In this document: piece by piece, positions 52,270-61,018 of the stretch | Layout: every line of letters begins with the position of its first letter | How positions within the stretch are numbered: position 1 is the stretch's first letter | NCBI GenBank assembly: GCA_023667055.1 | Contig: JAMPAV010000005.1 | Location: forward strand, 22,476-86,475 | Length of the DNA: 64,000 nucleotides | Direction: 5' to 3' | Source of the DNA: Muribaculum sp. | GTDB taxonomy: Bacteria > Bacteroidota > Bacteroidia > Bacteroidales > Muribaculaceae | The notes under the pieces: model-generated | What the model was told of the DNA's origin: nothing | Databases searched by the model: none | The model's input: the letters and a program-made list of their open reading frames with translations, nothing else | Made by a program: the position numbers and the translations under genes

Positions 52270-55011
52270 ATGTCGGAAAAGCGACTCTTTCTACTCGATG
52301 CGTACGCGCTCATATTTCGCGCCTATTATGCGCTGATCAAGATGCCTCGAATCACAAGCGACGGTTTCAACACCTCCGCTATTTTCGGTTTTGTAAATAC
52401 GTTGGAAGATGTGCTTCGAAAGGAGCATCCATCGCATATTGCAGTTTGTTTTGATCCTCCGGGTCCTACTTTCCGCAGCGATATGCTGGAATCATACAAG
52501 GGAGAGAGGTCTGCCACTCCCGAAGACATAAAAAAATCCATTCCCTATATCAAGAAGATAATAGAGAGCTACAACATCAGGATTCTCGAAGTGGAAAATT
52601 ATGAGGCCGACGATGTGATTGGCACGATGGCCATACGCGCTTCAAAAGAAGGCTTCACCACCTATATGATGTCGCCCGATAAGGATCTCGGACAGCTTGT
52701 AAGCCCCAATATCCTGCAGTATAAACCTTCATATAAGGGGAAGGATTTTGAACTCAGGGGTGAGAAGGAGGTATGCGAACACTTCGGAATAGAACGCACA
52801 AGCCAGATCATAGACCTTCTCGCCATCATGGGTGATAAAATCGACAATATTCCCGGTTGCCCGGGCATCGGAGAGAAAGGCGCACAGAAATTGATAGCCG
52901 ATTTTGGGTCGGTGGAGAATATAATAGCCTCTGTAGGTCAACTTAAAGGGGCTACAAAGAAAAAAATAGAAGATAACGAACGATTGATTCTCCTTTCTAA
53001 GGATCTTGCCACTATACGTACAGATGTCCCCATCGATGCGACTCCCGACAGCCTTATCTTAGGGAAGATAGATGAAGAAAAACTGTTTGCAATTTTCAAG
53101 GAGCTGGAGTTCAAGACTCTGGCAGATCGCATTCAACGGAGGATATCATCGGAAAGAAAGACGGAAGAAAATAACCCTAAATCAGAAAACAGAAAAAAGG
53201 GTGCAACCCAACCCTCTCTTTTCGATTTCGACGGTGACGGTGCCATGCAAAGTGAGATCAAGGCGACTATTGCTCCTGATTCACTCGGCAAAGATTGTGT
53301 CGCAGTGAGTGAGGAAAAAGAACTCGTTAAAATGAAACTGGAGATAGCAAAATCCGGAGTGGTTGGTATATACCTGACCGCCGAAGGCGAGAATGACATG
53401 GATGCCTGCTGGAAAGCTACGGCCTTTGCTGTTCCCGACGGAAGGACATGGCATGTAGATAACAAGATTCCGGGTGCAGTCGATGCTGTTCTCGATATTC
53501 TTGCAGATCCGCACACACGCAAGGTCAGCACATCTTCCAAACGCGACATGGTGATAGCACGTAGGGAACGGCAAGATGCTCAGACCAATCCTCACAGTAT
53601 TGTCAACTTCCATGATGTCACTATTGCTCATTATCTGCTTGAGCCGGAAATGCGGCACACCCCGGAATTGCTTGCCGACAAATATCTCGGCTACTCACTG
53701 AGTCCGGCTCCCACGGCTGCCGAACTCGCTGCTTTGTGTCTCAGACTTGATGAACCCCTTATAGATGCCTTGAAACGAGAAGATCTCTATGGACTTTATA
53801 CCGACATGGAACTTCCGCTTGTCCCGGTGCTTGCCGACATGGAGTTTGTCGGTGTGAGAATCGACACTGCCGCCCTGAAATCGGCAGCCGAAGGTATGGA
53901 GGAAAAATCGCAATCCCTATGCCGGGAGATATATGAGATAGCCGGCGAAGAATTCAATGTGGGGAGTCCGGCCCAGGTCGGGGAGATTCTTTTCGGCAAG
54001 ATGCAGCTTGATCCAAAGGCCAAGAAGACAAAGTCGGGCCAGTATTCCACTTCAGAGGAAGTGTTGGAAAAAGTGGCGTGGATGAGTCCGATAGTAGGGA
54101 AAATCCTCGAATACCGCCAGATAAAAAAACTCCTATCCACTTATCTGAATGCGTTGCCCGGGGTAATCAATAAAAAGACCGGACGGATACATACCAACTA
54201 TAACCAGACGGTAACGGCAACGGGGCGTCTTTCCTCTTCTTCGCCTAATTTGCAAAACATTCCGGTCCGCGATGAGATGGGGCGAGATATCCGCAGGGCG
54301 TTTATCCCGTCGGATGGGAACATATATTTCTCTGCCGACTACAGCCAGATTGAATTGAGGCTGGTGGCTGATTTCGCACATGATGAGACCATGATCAGTG
54401 GTTTTCGCAATGGAGATGACATTCATGCCATTACAGCTGCGAAAATTTTTCATAAGCCGGTGGAAGATGTCACTGCCGATGAGCGAAGAAAAGCCAAGAC
54501 TGCCAATTTCGGGATTTTATATGGAATCACATCATTTGGCCTTGCCTCACGCCTGCAGATTCCCCGGAAAGAGGCGAAGGAACTGATAGATAATTATTTT
54601 GCGACCTTTCCCACTATCCATAACTATATGAATGAAAGCGTTGTGGAGGCCAGAGAGAAAGGATTCGCAGTGACAAAGCTTGGACGTAAGCGTCGTCTTC
54701 CCGACATCAACAGCAAGAATCCCGTTGTGCGCGGATATGCTGAGCGCAATGCCATCAATGCGCCCGTGCAAGGTTCGGCAGCTGACATAATGAAACTTGC
54801 CATGGTGCGGATATGGAATGAAATGTGCCGGCTGGGGCTAAGGTCTAAAATGATCATGCAGGTGCACGATGAACTGAACTTCGATGTGGTGCCAGAGGAA
54901 GCCCCGGCATTGCAGGAAATTGTTATCCGTGAGATGGAGGGGGCGTGGAGTGGCAATGTGCCTCTTACCGCATCAAGCGGCTTTGGTGCAAACTGGCTGG
55001 AGGCTCACTGA
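52270..55011 (+). CDS. polA: DNA polymerase I, proofreading site apparently lost
   Basis: 913 residues from MSEKRLFLLDAYALIFRAYYAL. The 5'-3' nuclease domain is intact (AVCFDPPGPTFRSD, NYEADDVIGT, MSPDKDLGQLV, GDKIDNIPGCPGIGEKGAQ). The polymerase domain is complete (RLSSSSPNLQNIPVR, FSADYSQIELRLVAD, RRKAKTANFGILYG, QVHDELNFDV). The middle 3'-5' exonuclease region (~330-540) is degenerate: where E. coli has the FDTET exo I motif, this protein reads SGVVGIYLTAEGEND, and the exo III tyrosine/aspartate region is also unrecognisable. A charged linker (ERKTEENNPKSENRKKG) separates nuclease and middle domains. Confidence 0.95.
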   Translation: MSEKRLFLLDAYALIFRAYYALIKMPRITSDGFNTSAIFGFVNTLEDVLRKEHPSHIAVCFDPPGPTFRSDMLESYKGERSATPEDIKKSIPYIKKIIESYNIRILEVENYEADDVIGTMAIRASKEGFTTYMMSPDKDLGQLVSPNILQYKPSYKGKDFELRGEKEVCEHFGIERTSQIIDLLAIMGDKIDNIPGCPGIGEKGAQKLIADFGSVENIIASVGQLKGATKKKIEDNERLILLSKDLATIRTDVPIDATPDSLILGKIDEEKLFAIFKELEFKTLADRIQRRISSERKTEENNPKSENRKKGATQPSLFDFDGDGAMQSEIKATIAPDSLGKDCVAVSEEKELVKMKLEIAKSGVVGIYLTAEGENDMDACWKATAFAVPDGRTWHVDNKIPGAVDAVLDILADPHTRKVSTSSKRDMVIARRERQDAQTNPHSIVNFHDVTIAHYLLEPEMRHTPELLADKYLGYSLSPAPTAAELAALCLRLDEPLIDALKREDLYGLYTDMELPLVPVLADMEFVGVRIDTAALKSAAEGMEEKSQSLCREIYEIAGEEFNVGSPAQVGEILFGKMQLDPKAKKTKSGQYSTSEEVLEKVAWMSPIVGKILEYRQIKKLLSTYLNALPGVINKKTGRIHTNYNQTVTATGRLSSSSPNLQNIPVRDEMGRDIRRAFIPSDGNIYFSADYSQIELRLVADFAHDETMISGFRNGDDIHAITAAKIFHKPVEDVTADERRKAKTANFGILYGITSFGLASRLQIPRKEAKELIDNYFATFPTIHNYMNESVVEAREKGFAVTKLGRKRRLPDINSKNPVVRGYAERNAINAPVQGSAADIMKLAMVRIWNEMCRLGLRSKMIMQVHDELNFDVVPEEAPALQEIVIREMEGAWSGNVPLTASSGFGANWLEAH

Positions 55012-55073
55012 CAATGCACAAAGTCGCGACACCCCAATTGGAATATGGAATATGAATTAATAATTATAATATT

Positions 55074-56057
55074 ATGAGCAACATCAAAAGTATCGGTATC
55101 CTCACATCAGGAGGAGATGCGCCGGGTATGAACGCGGCAATCCGTGCGGTGACACGCGCGGGTATTTATTCGGGATTCAAGGTGTATGGCATTTATCGTG
55201 GTTATAAAGGACTTATAGCCGATGAAATAGAAGAGTTTTCAACCCAGAATGTGTCAAATATCATTCAGCGTGGAGGCACCATACTGAAGACTGCACGTTG
55301 CAAGGAGTTTGAGACCCCCGAGGGTCGCCAGTGTGCCTACGACGTGCTTAAGCGTCATGGCATCGACAGCCTTTGTGTGATAGGCGGCAACGGTTCGTTG
55401 ACAGGTGCACGTATTTTTGCCAATGAGTTTCAGTTCCCGATCGTGGGTCTTCCCGGCACAATCGACAATGACCTTTTCGGCACAGACGCCACAATCGGTT
55501 ACGACACGGCCCTGAATACCATAATGGAATGTGTGGATAAAATCCGCGACACTGCGACAAGCCACGAGCGTCTGTTCTTCATTGAGGTAATGGGACGAGA
55601 TGCCGGTTTCCTCGCGCTCAACGGTGCAATAGCATCCGGTGCCGAAGCCGCCATTATCCCGGAGATATCAACTGAAGTGGATCAGCTTGCAGAACTTATC
55701 AAAAATGGCTTCCGCAAGTCAAAGAACTCATCCATAGTGCTTGTGGCAGAGTCTCCGGTCACCGGTGGTGCCATGGGGCTCGCCCAGCGTGTGAAAGACG
55801 AGTATCCCAACTATGATGTGAGGGTCTCTATCCTCGGTCATCTTCAGCGCGGTGGCAGCCCGACAGCATTCGACCGCATCATAGCGTCGCGTATGGGAGC
55901 GGCAGCTGTGGATGCCCTTCTTGACGACCAGCGTAACGTGATGATTGGTATCCGCAACGATGAGATTGTATATGTGCCGTTTGTAAAGGCCGTGCAACCC
56001 GGTGTAAAGACAATCAACCGCGATAAACTCAACACACTGCGTCGTCTCTCCATCTGA
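55074..56057 (+). CDS. pfkA: ATP-dependent 6-phosphofructokinase
   Basis: 327 residues. [22 protein letters not shown] is the ATP-binding start, GGNGSLTGA holds the G-G-D/N loop, [23 protein letters not shown] carries the catalytic TIDND, and [12 protein letters not shown] and [15 protein letters not shown] bind fructose-6-phosphate. The glycine after the ATP loop and GGN rather than GGD hint at the ATP-dependent bacterial group, but PPi use cannot be excluded by eye. The next gene starts within the TGATG junction. Confidence 0.94.
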   Translation: MSNIKSIGILTSGGDAPGMNAAIRAVTRAGIYSGFKVYGIYRGYKGLIADEIEEFSTQNVSNIIQRGGTILKTARCKEFETPEGRQCAYDVLKRHGIDSLCVIGGNGSLTGARIFANEFQFPIVGLPGTIDNDLFGTDATIGYDTALNTIMECVDKIRDTATSHERLFFIEVMGRDAGFLALNGAIASGAEAAIIPEISTEVDQLAELIKNGFRKSKNSSIVLVAESPVTGGAMGLAQRVKDEYPNYDVRVSILGHLQRGGSPTAFDRIIASRMGAAAVDALLDDQRNVMIGIRNDEIVYVPFVKAVQPGVKTINRDKLNTLRRLSI

Positions 56058-56965
56058 TGGGAAAGCACATAACAAACAAAACCATAATAGCCATCAACCG
56101 CACCCTGCTCTCGGCCACATTCCGGGGGTTGGGTGCTTTGCCATGGCCCGTGCTTCGCGGTCTTTCCTCATTCATCGCGTGGCTGGCCCGTGATGTGGTG
56201 CGCTATCGGGTGGGTATATGCCGGTCAAACATCACATCTTCTTTCCCTGATATGTCGCCCGAAGAAGTGGATGCGACAATGAAGGGCTTCTATGCCTTTC
56301 TTGCCGATTACTTCATAGAGACGGTCAAATTGGGGTCGATGAAAGCCGACGAGATGCGCCGTCGCATGAAATTCGAGAATATCGAAGAGGTCAATAATGA
56401 TCTTCGCAGTGGGAAGAACGTAAGTGTCTATCTCGGACATTACTGCAATTGGGAGTGGGTGTCGAGTATGCCGCTTTGGCTTGATCTCACCACAGGCGTC
56501 ATCCCGTGTCAGATATATCACCCTCTTACGAATTTGGCTGCAGATGATGTGTTTGGAAAGATTCGCAGACATTTCGGAGCAACCAATCTGCCTATGTCCA
56601 CATCAGCCAAGACATTGATGGAGATGAATGCCCGCGGCACTACTTCCATCACCGGTTACATTGCAGACCAGACACCGTCACGTCTGGCCATTCACCATTG
56701 GCTTCCTTTTCTTAATCATGACACCCCGGTATTTATTGGCGCGGAGAAAATAAGCAGAAAGATAAATGCTGCTGCATACTATATTGACATGCGGCGGGTG
56801 GAAAGAAACGAATACGTTGGCAAATTTGTGAAGATTTCAGACAATGTGGCTGCGGAAACCAGCAATGCAGTCACAGAGCGTTACTTCTCGATGCTTGAGG
56901 ACTCCATACGCCGTCAGCCATCTTTGTGGCTTTGGACTCACCGCCGCTGGAGAAATAAAAGGTGA
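56057..56965 (+). CDS. LpxL/HtrB-family lipid A (or lysophospholipid) acyltransferase
   Basis: 302 residues with an N-terminal membrane anchor (LSATFRGLGALPWPVLRGLSSFIAWLA). The catalytic HX4E is in VYLGHYCNWEW, followed by ITGYIADQTPSR and a C-terminal WLWTHRRWRNKR, both typical of late acyltransferases that add secondary acyl chains to lipid A. The start codon overlaps the pfkA stop by one base (TGATG), so the two are probably co-translated, though they share no pathway. Confidence 0.9.
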   Translation: MGKHITNKTIIAINRTLLSATFRGLGALPWPVLRGLSSFIAWLARDVVRYRVGICRSNITSSFPDMSPEEVDATMKGFYAFLADYFIETVKLGSMKADEMRRRMKFENIEEVNNDLRSGKNVSVYLGHYCNWEWVSSMPLWLDLTTGVIPCQIYHPLTNLAADDVFGKIRRHFGATNLPMSTSAKTLMEMNARGTTSITGYIADQTPSRLAIHHWLPFLNHDTPVFIGAEKISRKINAAAYYIDMRRVERNEYVGKFVKISDNVAAETSNAVTERYFSMLEDSIRRQPSLWLWTHRRWRNKR

Positions 56966-57034
56966 TTGGTAAGGCGGATTGGGTTAATCGTATAAAAAGT
57001 AGGAATAATTTTATCATTTTTCAATATTTTTCAT

Positions 57035-57043
57035 TAAATTTGC
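57035..57043 (+). promoter_or_regulatory. -7 box (TAAATTTGC) before the EIIC gene
   Basis: Perfect TAnnTTTG match in the 107-base gap upstream of the EIIC-kduI pair, giving a leader of ~25 bases. No TTG at 19-21 bases upstream. The region is AT-rich with no visible operator palindrome. Confidence 0.5.
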
Positions 57044-57072
57044 AAAAAATTACAAATCTAAATACCTGACAC

Positions 57073-58494
57073 ATGGAAAAAGTATTCGCGTATATCATCG
57101 GACTTGGAGCTGCCGTGATGATGCCTGTCATCTTCACCGTGCTTGGTGTCTGTATCGGTATCAAACTGGGCGATGCGCTGAAGAGCGGACTCAAAGTCGG
57201 TGTCGGCTTTATCGGTCTCTCCATCGTCACAGCTCTTCTGACGTCGGCCCTCGGACCGGCATTGCAGACAGTGGTCGATATCTACGACCTTCAACTTAAA
57301 GTCTTCGACATGGGATGGCCTGCCGCTGCATCTGTGGCTTACAATACAGCAGTCGGTGCCTTTATAATTCCCGTTTGCCTGGGAGTTAATCTTCTCATGC
57401 TGTTGACGAAGACAACCCGTACGGTCAACATTGACCTCTGGAACTATTGGCACTTCGCTTTCATAGGTGCTGTGGTCTATTTCGCCACCGGTTCTCTGAT
57501 GTGGGGCTTCTTTGCGGCAATAATATGCTATATCATTACTCTTGTGCTTGCCGACATGACAGCATATAAGTTCCAAAAGTTCTATAAGGACATGGACGGA
57601 ATATCTATCCCGCAGCCTTTCTGTGCCGGATTTGCACCATTTGCATGGATTATCAACAAGGGACTCGACAAAATCCCGGGTCTTAACAAGATAGAGATAG
57701 ATGCGGAAGGCATGAAGAAGAAATTTGGTCTGCTCGGTGTGCCTCTTTTCTTGGGTGTCGTGGTAGGTGTTGGCATTGGTTGCCTCACATGCAAATCATG
57801 GGGCGAGATAGTCGATAAGATTCCCCAGATTCTTACCCTCGGCATTAAAATGGGTGCGGTCATGGAACTTATACCGCGTGTCACAGTGCTGTTTATCGAG
57901 GGTCTGAAACCTATTTCAGATGCCACCCGGAGCCTTATAGCCCGTAAGTTTAAGGGAGCTGATGGCCTTAACATCGGTATGTCGCCGGCTCTTGTGATTG
58001 GTCATCCAACAACGCTGGTGGTATCCTTGCTCCTTATCCCGTGCACACTGCTTCTTGCTGTAGTGCTTCCCGGCAATCAGTTTTTGCCTCTTGCATCGCT
58101 TGCCGGTATGTTCTACATATTCCCGCTTGTGCTTCCCTTCACCAAAGGAAATGTGCTTAAGACTTTCATAATTGGTCTTATAGTGATAGTGGGTGGACTC
58201 TATATGGTGACCAATATGGCTCCGGACTTTACTCTCGCTGCTCACGACGTATATGAGGCCACCGGTGATTCCGCAGTGGCAATTCCAGCCGGTTTTGAGG
58301 GTGGTGCCCTCGACTTCGCCTCCTCCCCGCTTGCCTGGGTGATTTATCAGTGTTCTGTGAATCTCAAGTATATCGGTGTTGGCATACTGTGTCTAATCAC
58401 TTGCGGCATGGTGGCTTGGAACCGTGTGCATATATCCCGCAACCAGGCGGATATGATAAAAGACAATTCCGACGAGCTTCAAGAAAATATCTAA
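57073..58494 (+). CDS. Orphan PTS EIIC of the galactitol (GAT) family
   Basis: 473 residues, about ten membrane segments. Similar to GatC-type EIIC proteins throughout: VFAYIIGLGAAVMMPVIFTVLGVCIGIKLGDALKSGLKVGVGFIGL, TVVDIYDLQLKVFDMGWPAAASVAYNTAVGAF, HFAFIGAVVYFATGS, GADGLNIGMSPALVIGHPTTLVV. EIIC normally transports a sugar as it is phosphorylated by EI, HPr, EIIA and EIIB; none of these is encoded in the window, and Bacteroidetes generally lack sugar PTS. It precedes kduI by 72 bases in the same direction, so a role as a phosphorylation-independent transporter of a uronate-type sugar is inferred. Confidence 0.88.
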   Translation: MEKVFAYIIGLGAAVMMPVIFTVLGVCIGIKLGDALKSGLKVGVGFIGLSIVTALLTSALGPALQTVVDIYDLQLKVFDMGWPAAASVAYNTAVGAFIIPVCLGVNLLMLLTKTTRTVNIDLWNYWHFAFIGAVVYFATGSLMWGFFAAIICYIITLVLADMTAYKFQKFYKDMDGISIPQPFCAGFAPFAWIINKGLDKIPGLNKIEIDAEGMKKKFGLLGVPLFLGVVVGVGIGCLTCKSWGEIVDKIPQILTLGIKMGAVMELIPRVTVLFIEGLKPISDATRSLIARKFKGADGLNIGMSPALVIGHPTTLVVSLLLIPCTLLLAVVLPGNQFLPLASLAGMFYIFPLVLPFTKGNVLKTFIIGLIVIVGGLYMVTNMAPDFTLAAHDVYEATGDSAVAIPAGFEGGALDFASSPLAWVIYQCSVNLKYIGVGILCLITCGMVAWNRVHISRNQADMIKDNSDELQENI

Positions 58495-58512
58495 CATTCA
58501 ACCTAAAATCAT

Positions 58513-58550
58513 AATGTCAGGATGTCAATATGTCAAAATGACATCATGAC
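58513..58550. repeat. Octamer-like repeat of ATGTCA with inverted copies
   Basis: AATGTCAG GATGTCAA TATGTCAA AATGACAT CATGAC: three direct ATGTCA units (period 8) followed by two inverted ones, able to fold into a small hairpin. It sits in the 72-base EIIC-kduI gap just before the kduI start and contains spurious upstream ATGs. Confidence 0.65.
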
Positions 58551-58566
58551 AAAAACTTCAGTAACA

Positions 58567-59487
58567 ATGAAAAAAATACTTCTTTTTATCGCGGCTCTTG
58601 CCTCTGCTGCTTCTATGTCGGCCCAGGTGAGCTACACTATCCAGCGTCAGTGTCATCCTGACGACGTAAAGAAATATGACACTTCCAAGCTTCGTGAGCG
58701 TTTCGTGATGGAGGATGTCATGACTGAAAACAAAATCAACGTAATCTATTCGATGTATGAGCGTCTGATTTTCGGCGGTTGTGTGCCTGTCGGCAAGACT
58801 GTCGTGCTCGAGACAATTGATCCTCTCAAGGCTGAATACTTCCTTGAGCGCCGTGAACTTGGAGTAATCAATACAGGTGGCGACGGCATTGTGACAGTGG
58901 ATGGCAAGGAATACGAGCTTCATTTCAAGGATGCCCTCTATGTGGGATGTGGCAACAAGGAAGTGACTTTCCGCAGCAAAGACAGCGCAAATCCCGCTCG
59001 CTTCTACATCAACTCCACACCGGCCTACAAACAGTATAAGACCCAGCTGATCACAATCGACGGCCGCAAGGGCAGCATCAAGGCAAACCGTATGCATTTC
59101 GGTAGCCTTGAGGAGAGCAACGACCGCTATATCAACCAGCTTATCACCAACAACGTGCTTGAAGAGGGTCCCTGTCAGCTTCAGATGGGTCTTACCGAAT
59201 TGCTCCCGGGCAGCGTGTGGAATACAATGCCGGCGCATACCCACGATCGTCGCTGTGAGAACTATTTCTATTTCAATCTCACTCCAGGCAATGCCATCTG
59301 TCATCTGATGGGCGAGCCACAGGAAAACCGTGTGGTATGGCTCCACAACGAACAGGCTATCATGAGCCCTGAATGGAGCATCCACTGTGCTGCCGGCACC
59401 TCCAACTACATGTTCATCTGGGGCATGGGTGGTGAGAACCTCAACTACAACGACAAAGACGAAATCAAATATCTCGACATGAAGTAA
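58567..59487 (+). CDS. kduI: 5-Keto-4-deoxyuronate isomerase (KduI) with a signal peptide
   Basis: 306 residues from the ATG at 58567. Residues 1-20 ([20 protein letters not shown]) form a clear signal peptide; the remaining ~285 residues match whole-length cytoplasmic KduI (about 280). Metal ligands are in place: H224, H226 and E231 in [11 protein letters not shown], and H273 in [32 protein letters not shown] and [12 protein letters not shown] are diagnostic. KduI converts 5-keto-4-deoxyuronate, from unsaturated uronates of pectin or glycosaminoglycans, to DKII. The sequence implies that this copy works in the periplasm, next to a transporter gene. The frame upstream of 58567 runs through a repeat and is rejected. 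Confidence 0.92.
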   Translation: MKKILLFIAALASAASMSAQVSYTIQRQCHPDDVKKYDTSKLRERFVMEDVMTENKINVIYSMYERLIFGGCVPVGKTVVLETIDPLKAEYFLERRELGVINTGGDGIVTVDGKEYELHFKDALYVGCGNKEVTFRSKDSANPARFYINSTPAYKQYKTQLITIDGRKGSIKANRMHFGSLEESNDRYINQLITNNVLEEGPCQLQMGLTELLPGSVWNTMPAHTHDRRCENYFYFNLTPGNAICHLMGEPQENRVVWLHNEQAIMSPEWSIHCAAGTSNYMFIWGMGGENLNYNDKDEIKYLDMK

Positions 59488-59490
59488 AAG

Positions 59491-59617
59491 TTGTCGTTGT
59501 TGTCGTTGTTGTCATTGTTGTCGATGATGAGCATACGGAACAAGCGACCGCAATGACAACAATGACAACAACGACAACAACGACAACAACGACAACAATG
59601 ACAACAATGACAACAAT
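59491..59617. repeat. Inverted pair of 9-bp (GTCGTTGTT-type) microsatellites
   Basis: Left arm 59491-59523 is built of GTCGTTGTT/GTCATTGTT units; right arm 59551-59617 of GACAACAAC/GACAACAAT units, its exact complement over at least 24 bases. The two arms can form a long hairpin with a ~30-base loop in the 3' region of kduI. Not CRISPR: no constant repeat with unique spacers. Confidence 0.88.
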
Positions 59618-59648
59618 AAAAAAAGCTGCCTCAAAGGCAGCTTTTTTT
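59618..59648. terminator. Strong bidirectional intrinsic terminator
   Basis: AAAAAAAGCTGCC, loop TCAAA, GGCAGCTTTTTTT: a 13-bp perfect stem with seven Ts on each strand. It ends the kduI transcript on the plus strand and the small-protein transcript on the minus strand; the stop codon of the latter overlaps its edge. Confidence 0.93.
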
Positions 59649-59808
59649 ATTTACGACGTTCCTCGATTGCTTTGTGCACTTTGTGCACTTCCTTGACAGC
59701 GCAGAACGCTGCAGCCACCATGGCTGCTTTGAGCACTATCTTTGCAATATCAAATCCGAGGTGGAGTGCGAAACGCATCTCCTTGTCTTTTCGTTCATCG
59801 TGTGACAT
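59647..59808 (-). CDS. Small protein, 53 residues, unknown function
   Basis: Reads MSHDERKDKEMRFALHLGFD, then a hydrophobic helix (IAKIVLKAAMVAAAFCAV) and a basic tail (KEVHKVHKAIEERRK). One probable membrane or amphipathic helix flanked by charged ends. Its stop codon overlaps a perfect terminator, the classical arrangement of a real transcript end, which is the main reason to accept it. No SD and no clear -7 box upstream; the leader region is AT-rich. I do not recognise a family. Confidence 0.65.
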   Translation of the reverse strand: MSHDERKDKEMRFALHLGFDIAKIVLKAAMVAAAFCAVKEVHKVHKAIEERRK

Positions 59809-59876
59809 AATTGTATCTGTTTTTATAAAGTATTAAATTAATGATTTCCGGTTTTTCGGTCTTTTGATAATCAAAC

Positions 59877-59908
59877 GCGCGAGCATGAACTTTGGTTCAT
59901 GCCCGCGC
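59877..59908. other. Long hairpin between the small protein and the coiled-coil gene
   Basis: GCGCG-A-GCATGAAC, loop TTTG, GTTCATGC-C-CGCGC: 13 paired bases with one mismatch. It lies ~100 bases after the coiled-coil gene stop (minus) and could end that transcript, but the T tract (GAAATTTTT) lies on the plus side. Downstream, 59939-59980 carries three copies of a TGGATACGC-type motif. Confidence 0.65.
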
Positions 59909-60008
59909 TTGAAATTTTTAAGATTATCGCGTGATTACGCCTGGATACGCATGCCCACGCCTGGATACACTTGGATACGCATCTACGTATTTGGCGTATT
60001 TGCCGTTT

Positions 60009-60920
60009 TTATAGTTGGAAATGGCGCGATGCAAGGCGATAGCCGTCGCTGAATACTTCCACCGTGTAGTCGCCTGATGTCAGTGTGGTGTTGACATCCC
60101 AATAGATTGACACCGACAGCTCATCGTTGGAATATTCCACTTGGCGGTGGGCCGTTGCCGGCACATTAGCCCCGTCCATTGGGAATGTGATGTTGCCGCC
60201 GAGAAGACTTCCCTCCGGGGTGATGATTCTCACATAGAAGTCTCTCATGCCTGCTGCTGCTGTGGCGTTGGGGCTCACTGTGAAGCTGACATCCAGTTGT
60301 TTCGCTTTGCTTACTTTCTTTTCTGTCTTTCCTTTCTTGTTGAGGGCAAGCAGCCTAAGGCTTGTTATGTTGAGTTTCTTGGCCTGCTTCACGGTCTGGG
60401 TCAGTTCCTCGTTACTCTTCGTAGCCACGGTCACTGCAGAAGTGAGCTGTTCGTTGCGTGAGCGCACTTCCTGGATTTCATTTTTCAGACCTTCGTTTTC
60501 CTTTGAAAGACGGTCGATTTCTTCCAGATAATGTTTCAATATTCCTTTTAGAGTCGAAATCTCGTTCTCAAGAGCCTTGATTCTTGCGCGGTTGGCGGCA
60601 TTGTTTTTCTTCTCGCGGTCAAGTTCCTGAAGAAGTCCCTCCACCTTCATCTTCGCCTGGTTGTATTGCTGCACGAGAGAATCGTTGGTCAGATACATCT
60701 GTTGTCCTTCATACATGTTGAAGTTGGCGTTGAGTTCGTTAAACTCATTGGTGAGTACAAGCCTGTCGTTGGCAAGTTCAAGGGAATCGGCACGTGCCTC
60801 AGCCTCATTCAGACTGATGGTGCGGCTGTTGTTGCTCACTATTAGCGTGATTACAAGGGCTATAAGGCATAGTGCTACTGCAGCCCCAACGTATATGATG
60901 ACTTTTTGCTTCTTGTCCAT
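60009..60920 (-). CDS. Membrane-anchored coiled-coil protein, unknown function
   Basis: 303 residues. One N-terminal membrane helix (VIIYVGAAVALCLIALVITLIV), then a long coiled coil (~38-190; repeated L-heptads in EEIDRLSKENEGLKNEIQEVRSRNEQL), then a C-terminal beta domain (~205-303) with PNATAAAGMRDFYVRIITPEGSLLG and DYTVEVFSDGYRLASRHFQL. The topology suggests a periplasmic rod carrying a small beta domain. No family name recognised; similar unnamed proteins are frequent in Bacteroidales. It has its own -7 box. Confidence 0.8.
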   Translation of the reverse strand: MDKKQKVIIYVGAAVALCLIALVITLIVSNNSRTISLNEAEARADSLELANDRLVLTNEFNELNANFNMYEGQQMYLTNDSLVQQYNQAKMKVEGLLQELDREKKNNAANRARIKALENEISTLKGILKHYLEEIDRLSKENEGLKNEIQEVRSRNEQLTSAVTVATKSNEELTQTVKQAKKLNITSLRLLALNKKGKTEKKVSKAKQLDVSFTVSPNATAAAGMRDFYVRIITPEGSLLGGNITFPMDGANVPATAHRQVEYSNDELSVSIYWDVNTTLTSGDYTVEVFSDGYRLASRHFQL

Positions 60921-60978
60921 TTTAGTGGAATGTGTTCAACTCATTGACTGTTTTCTATCGTTATAACAATTTTCGACC

Positions 60979-60987
60979 GCAAAGTTA
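60979..60987 (-). promoter_or_regulatory. -7 box (TAACTTTGC) for the coiled-coil gene
   Basis: Perfect TAnnTTTG match on the minus strand, giving a ~53-base leader before the ATG at 60920. The -33 TTG is not obvious. It lies in the 98-base gap after the guanylyltransferase gene. Confidence 0.5.
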
Positions 60988-61018
60988 ATAAAAAAATCCC
61001 AAACCGACAGCGTTTATC

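Noticed and set aside
58558..59385. 275-codon open frame on the minus strand
   Set aside because: Antisense to kduI, which has all ligands and a signal peptide. The antisense product shows no recognisable motif.
59491..59617. CRISPR-like short repeats
   Set aside because: The units are 9-bp microsatellites without unique spacers, and no cas gene is near.
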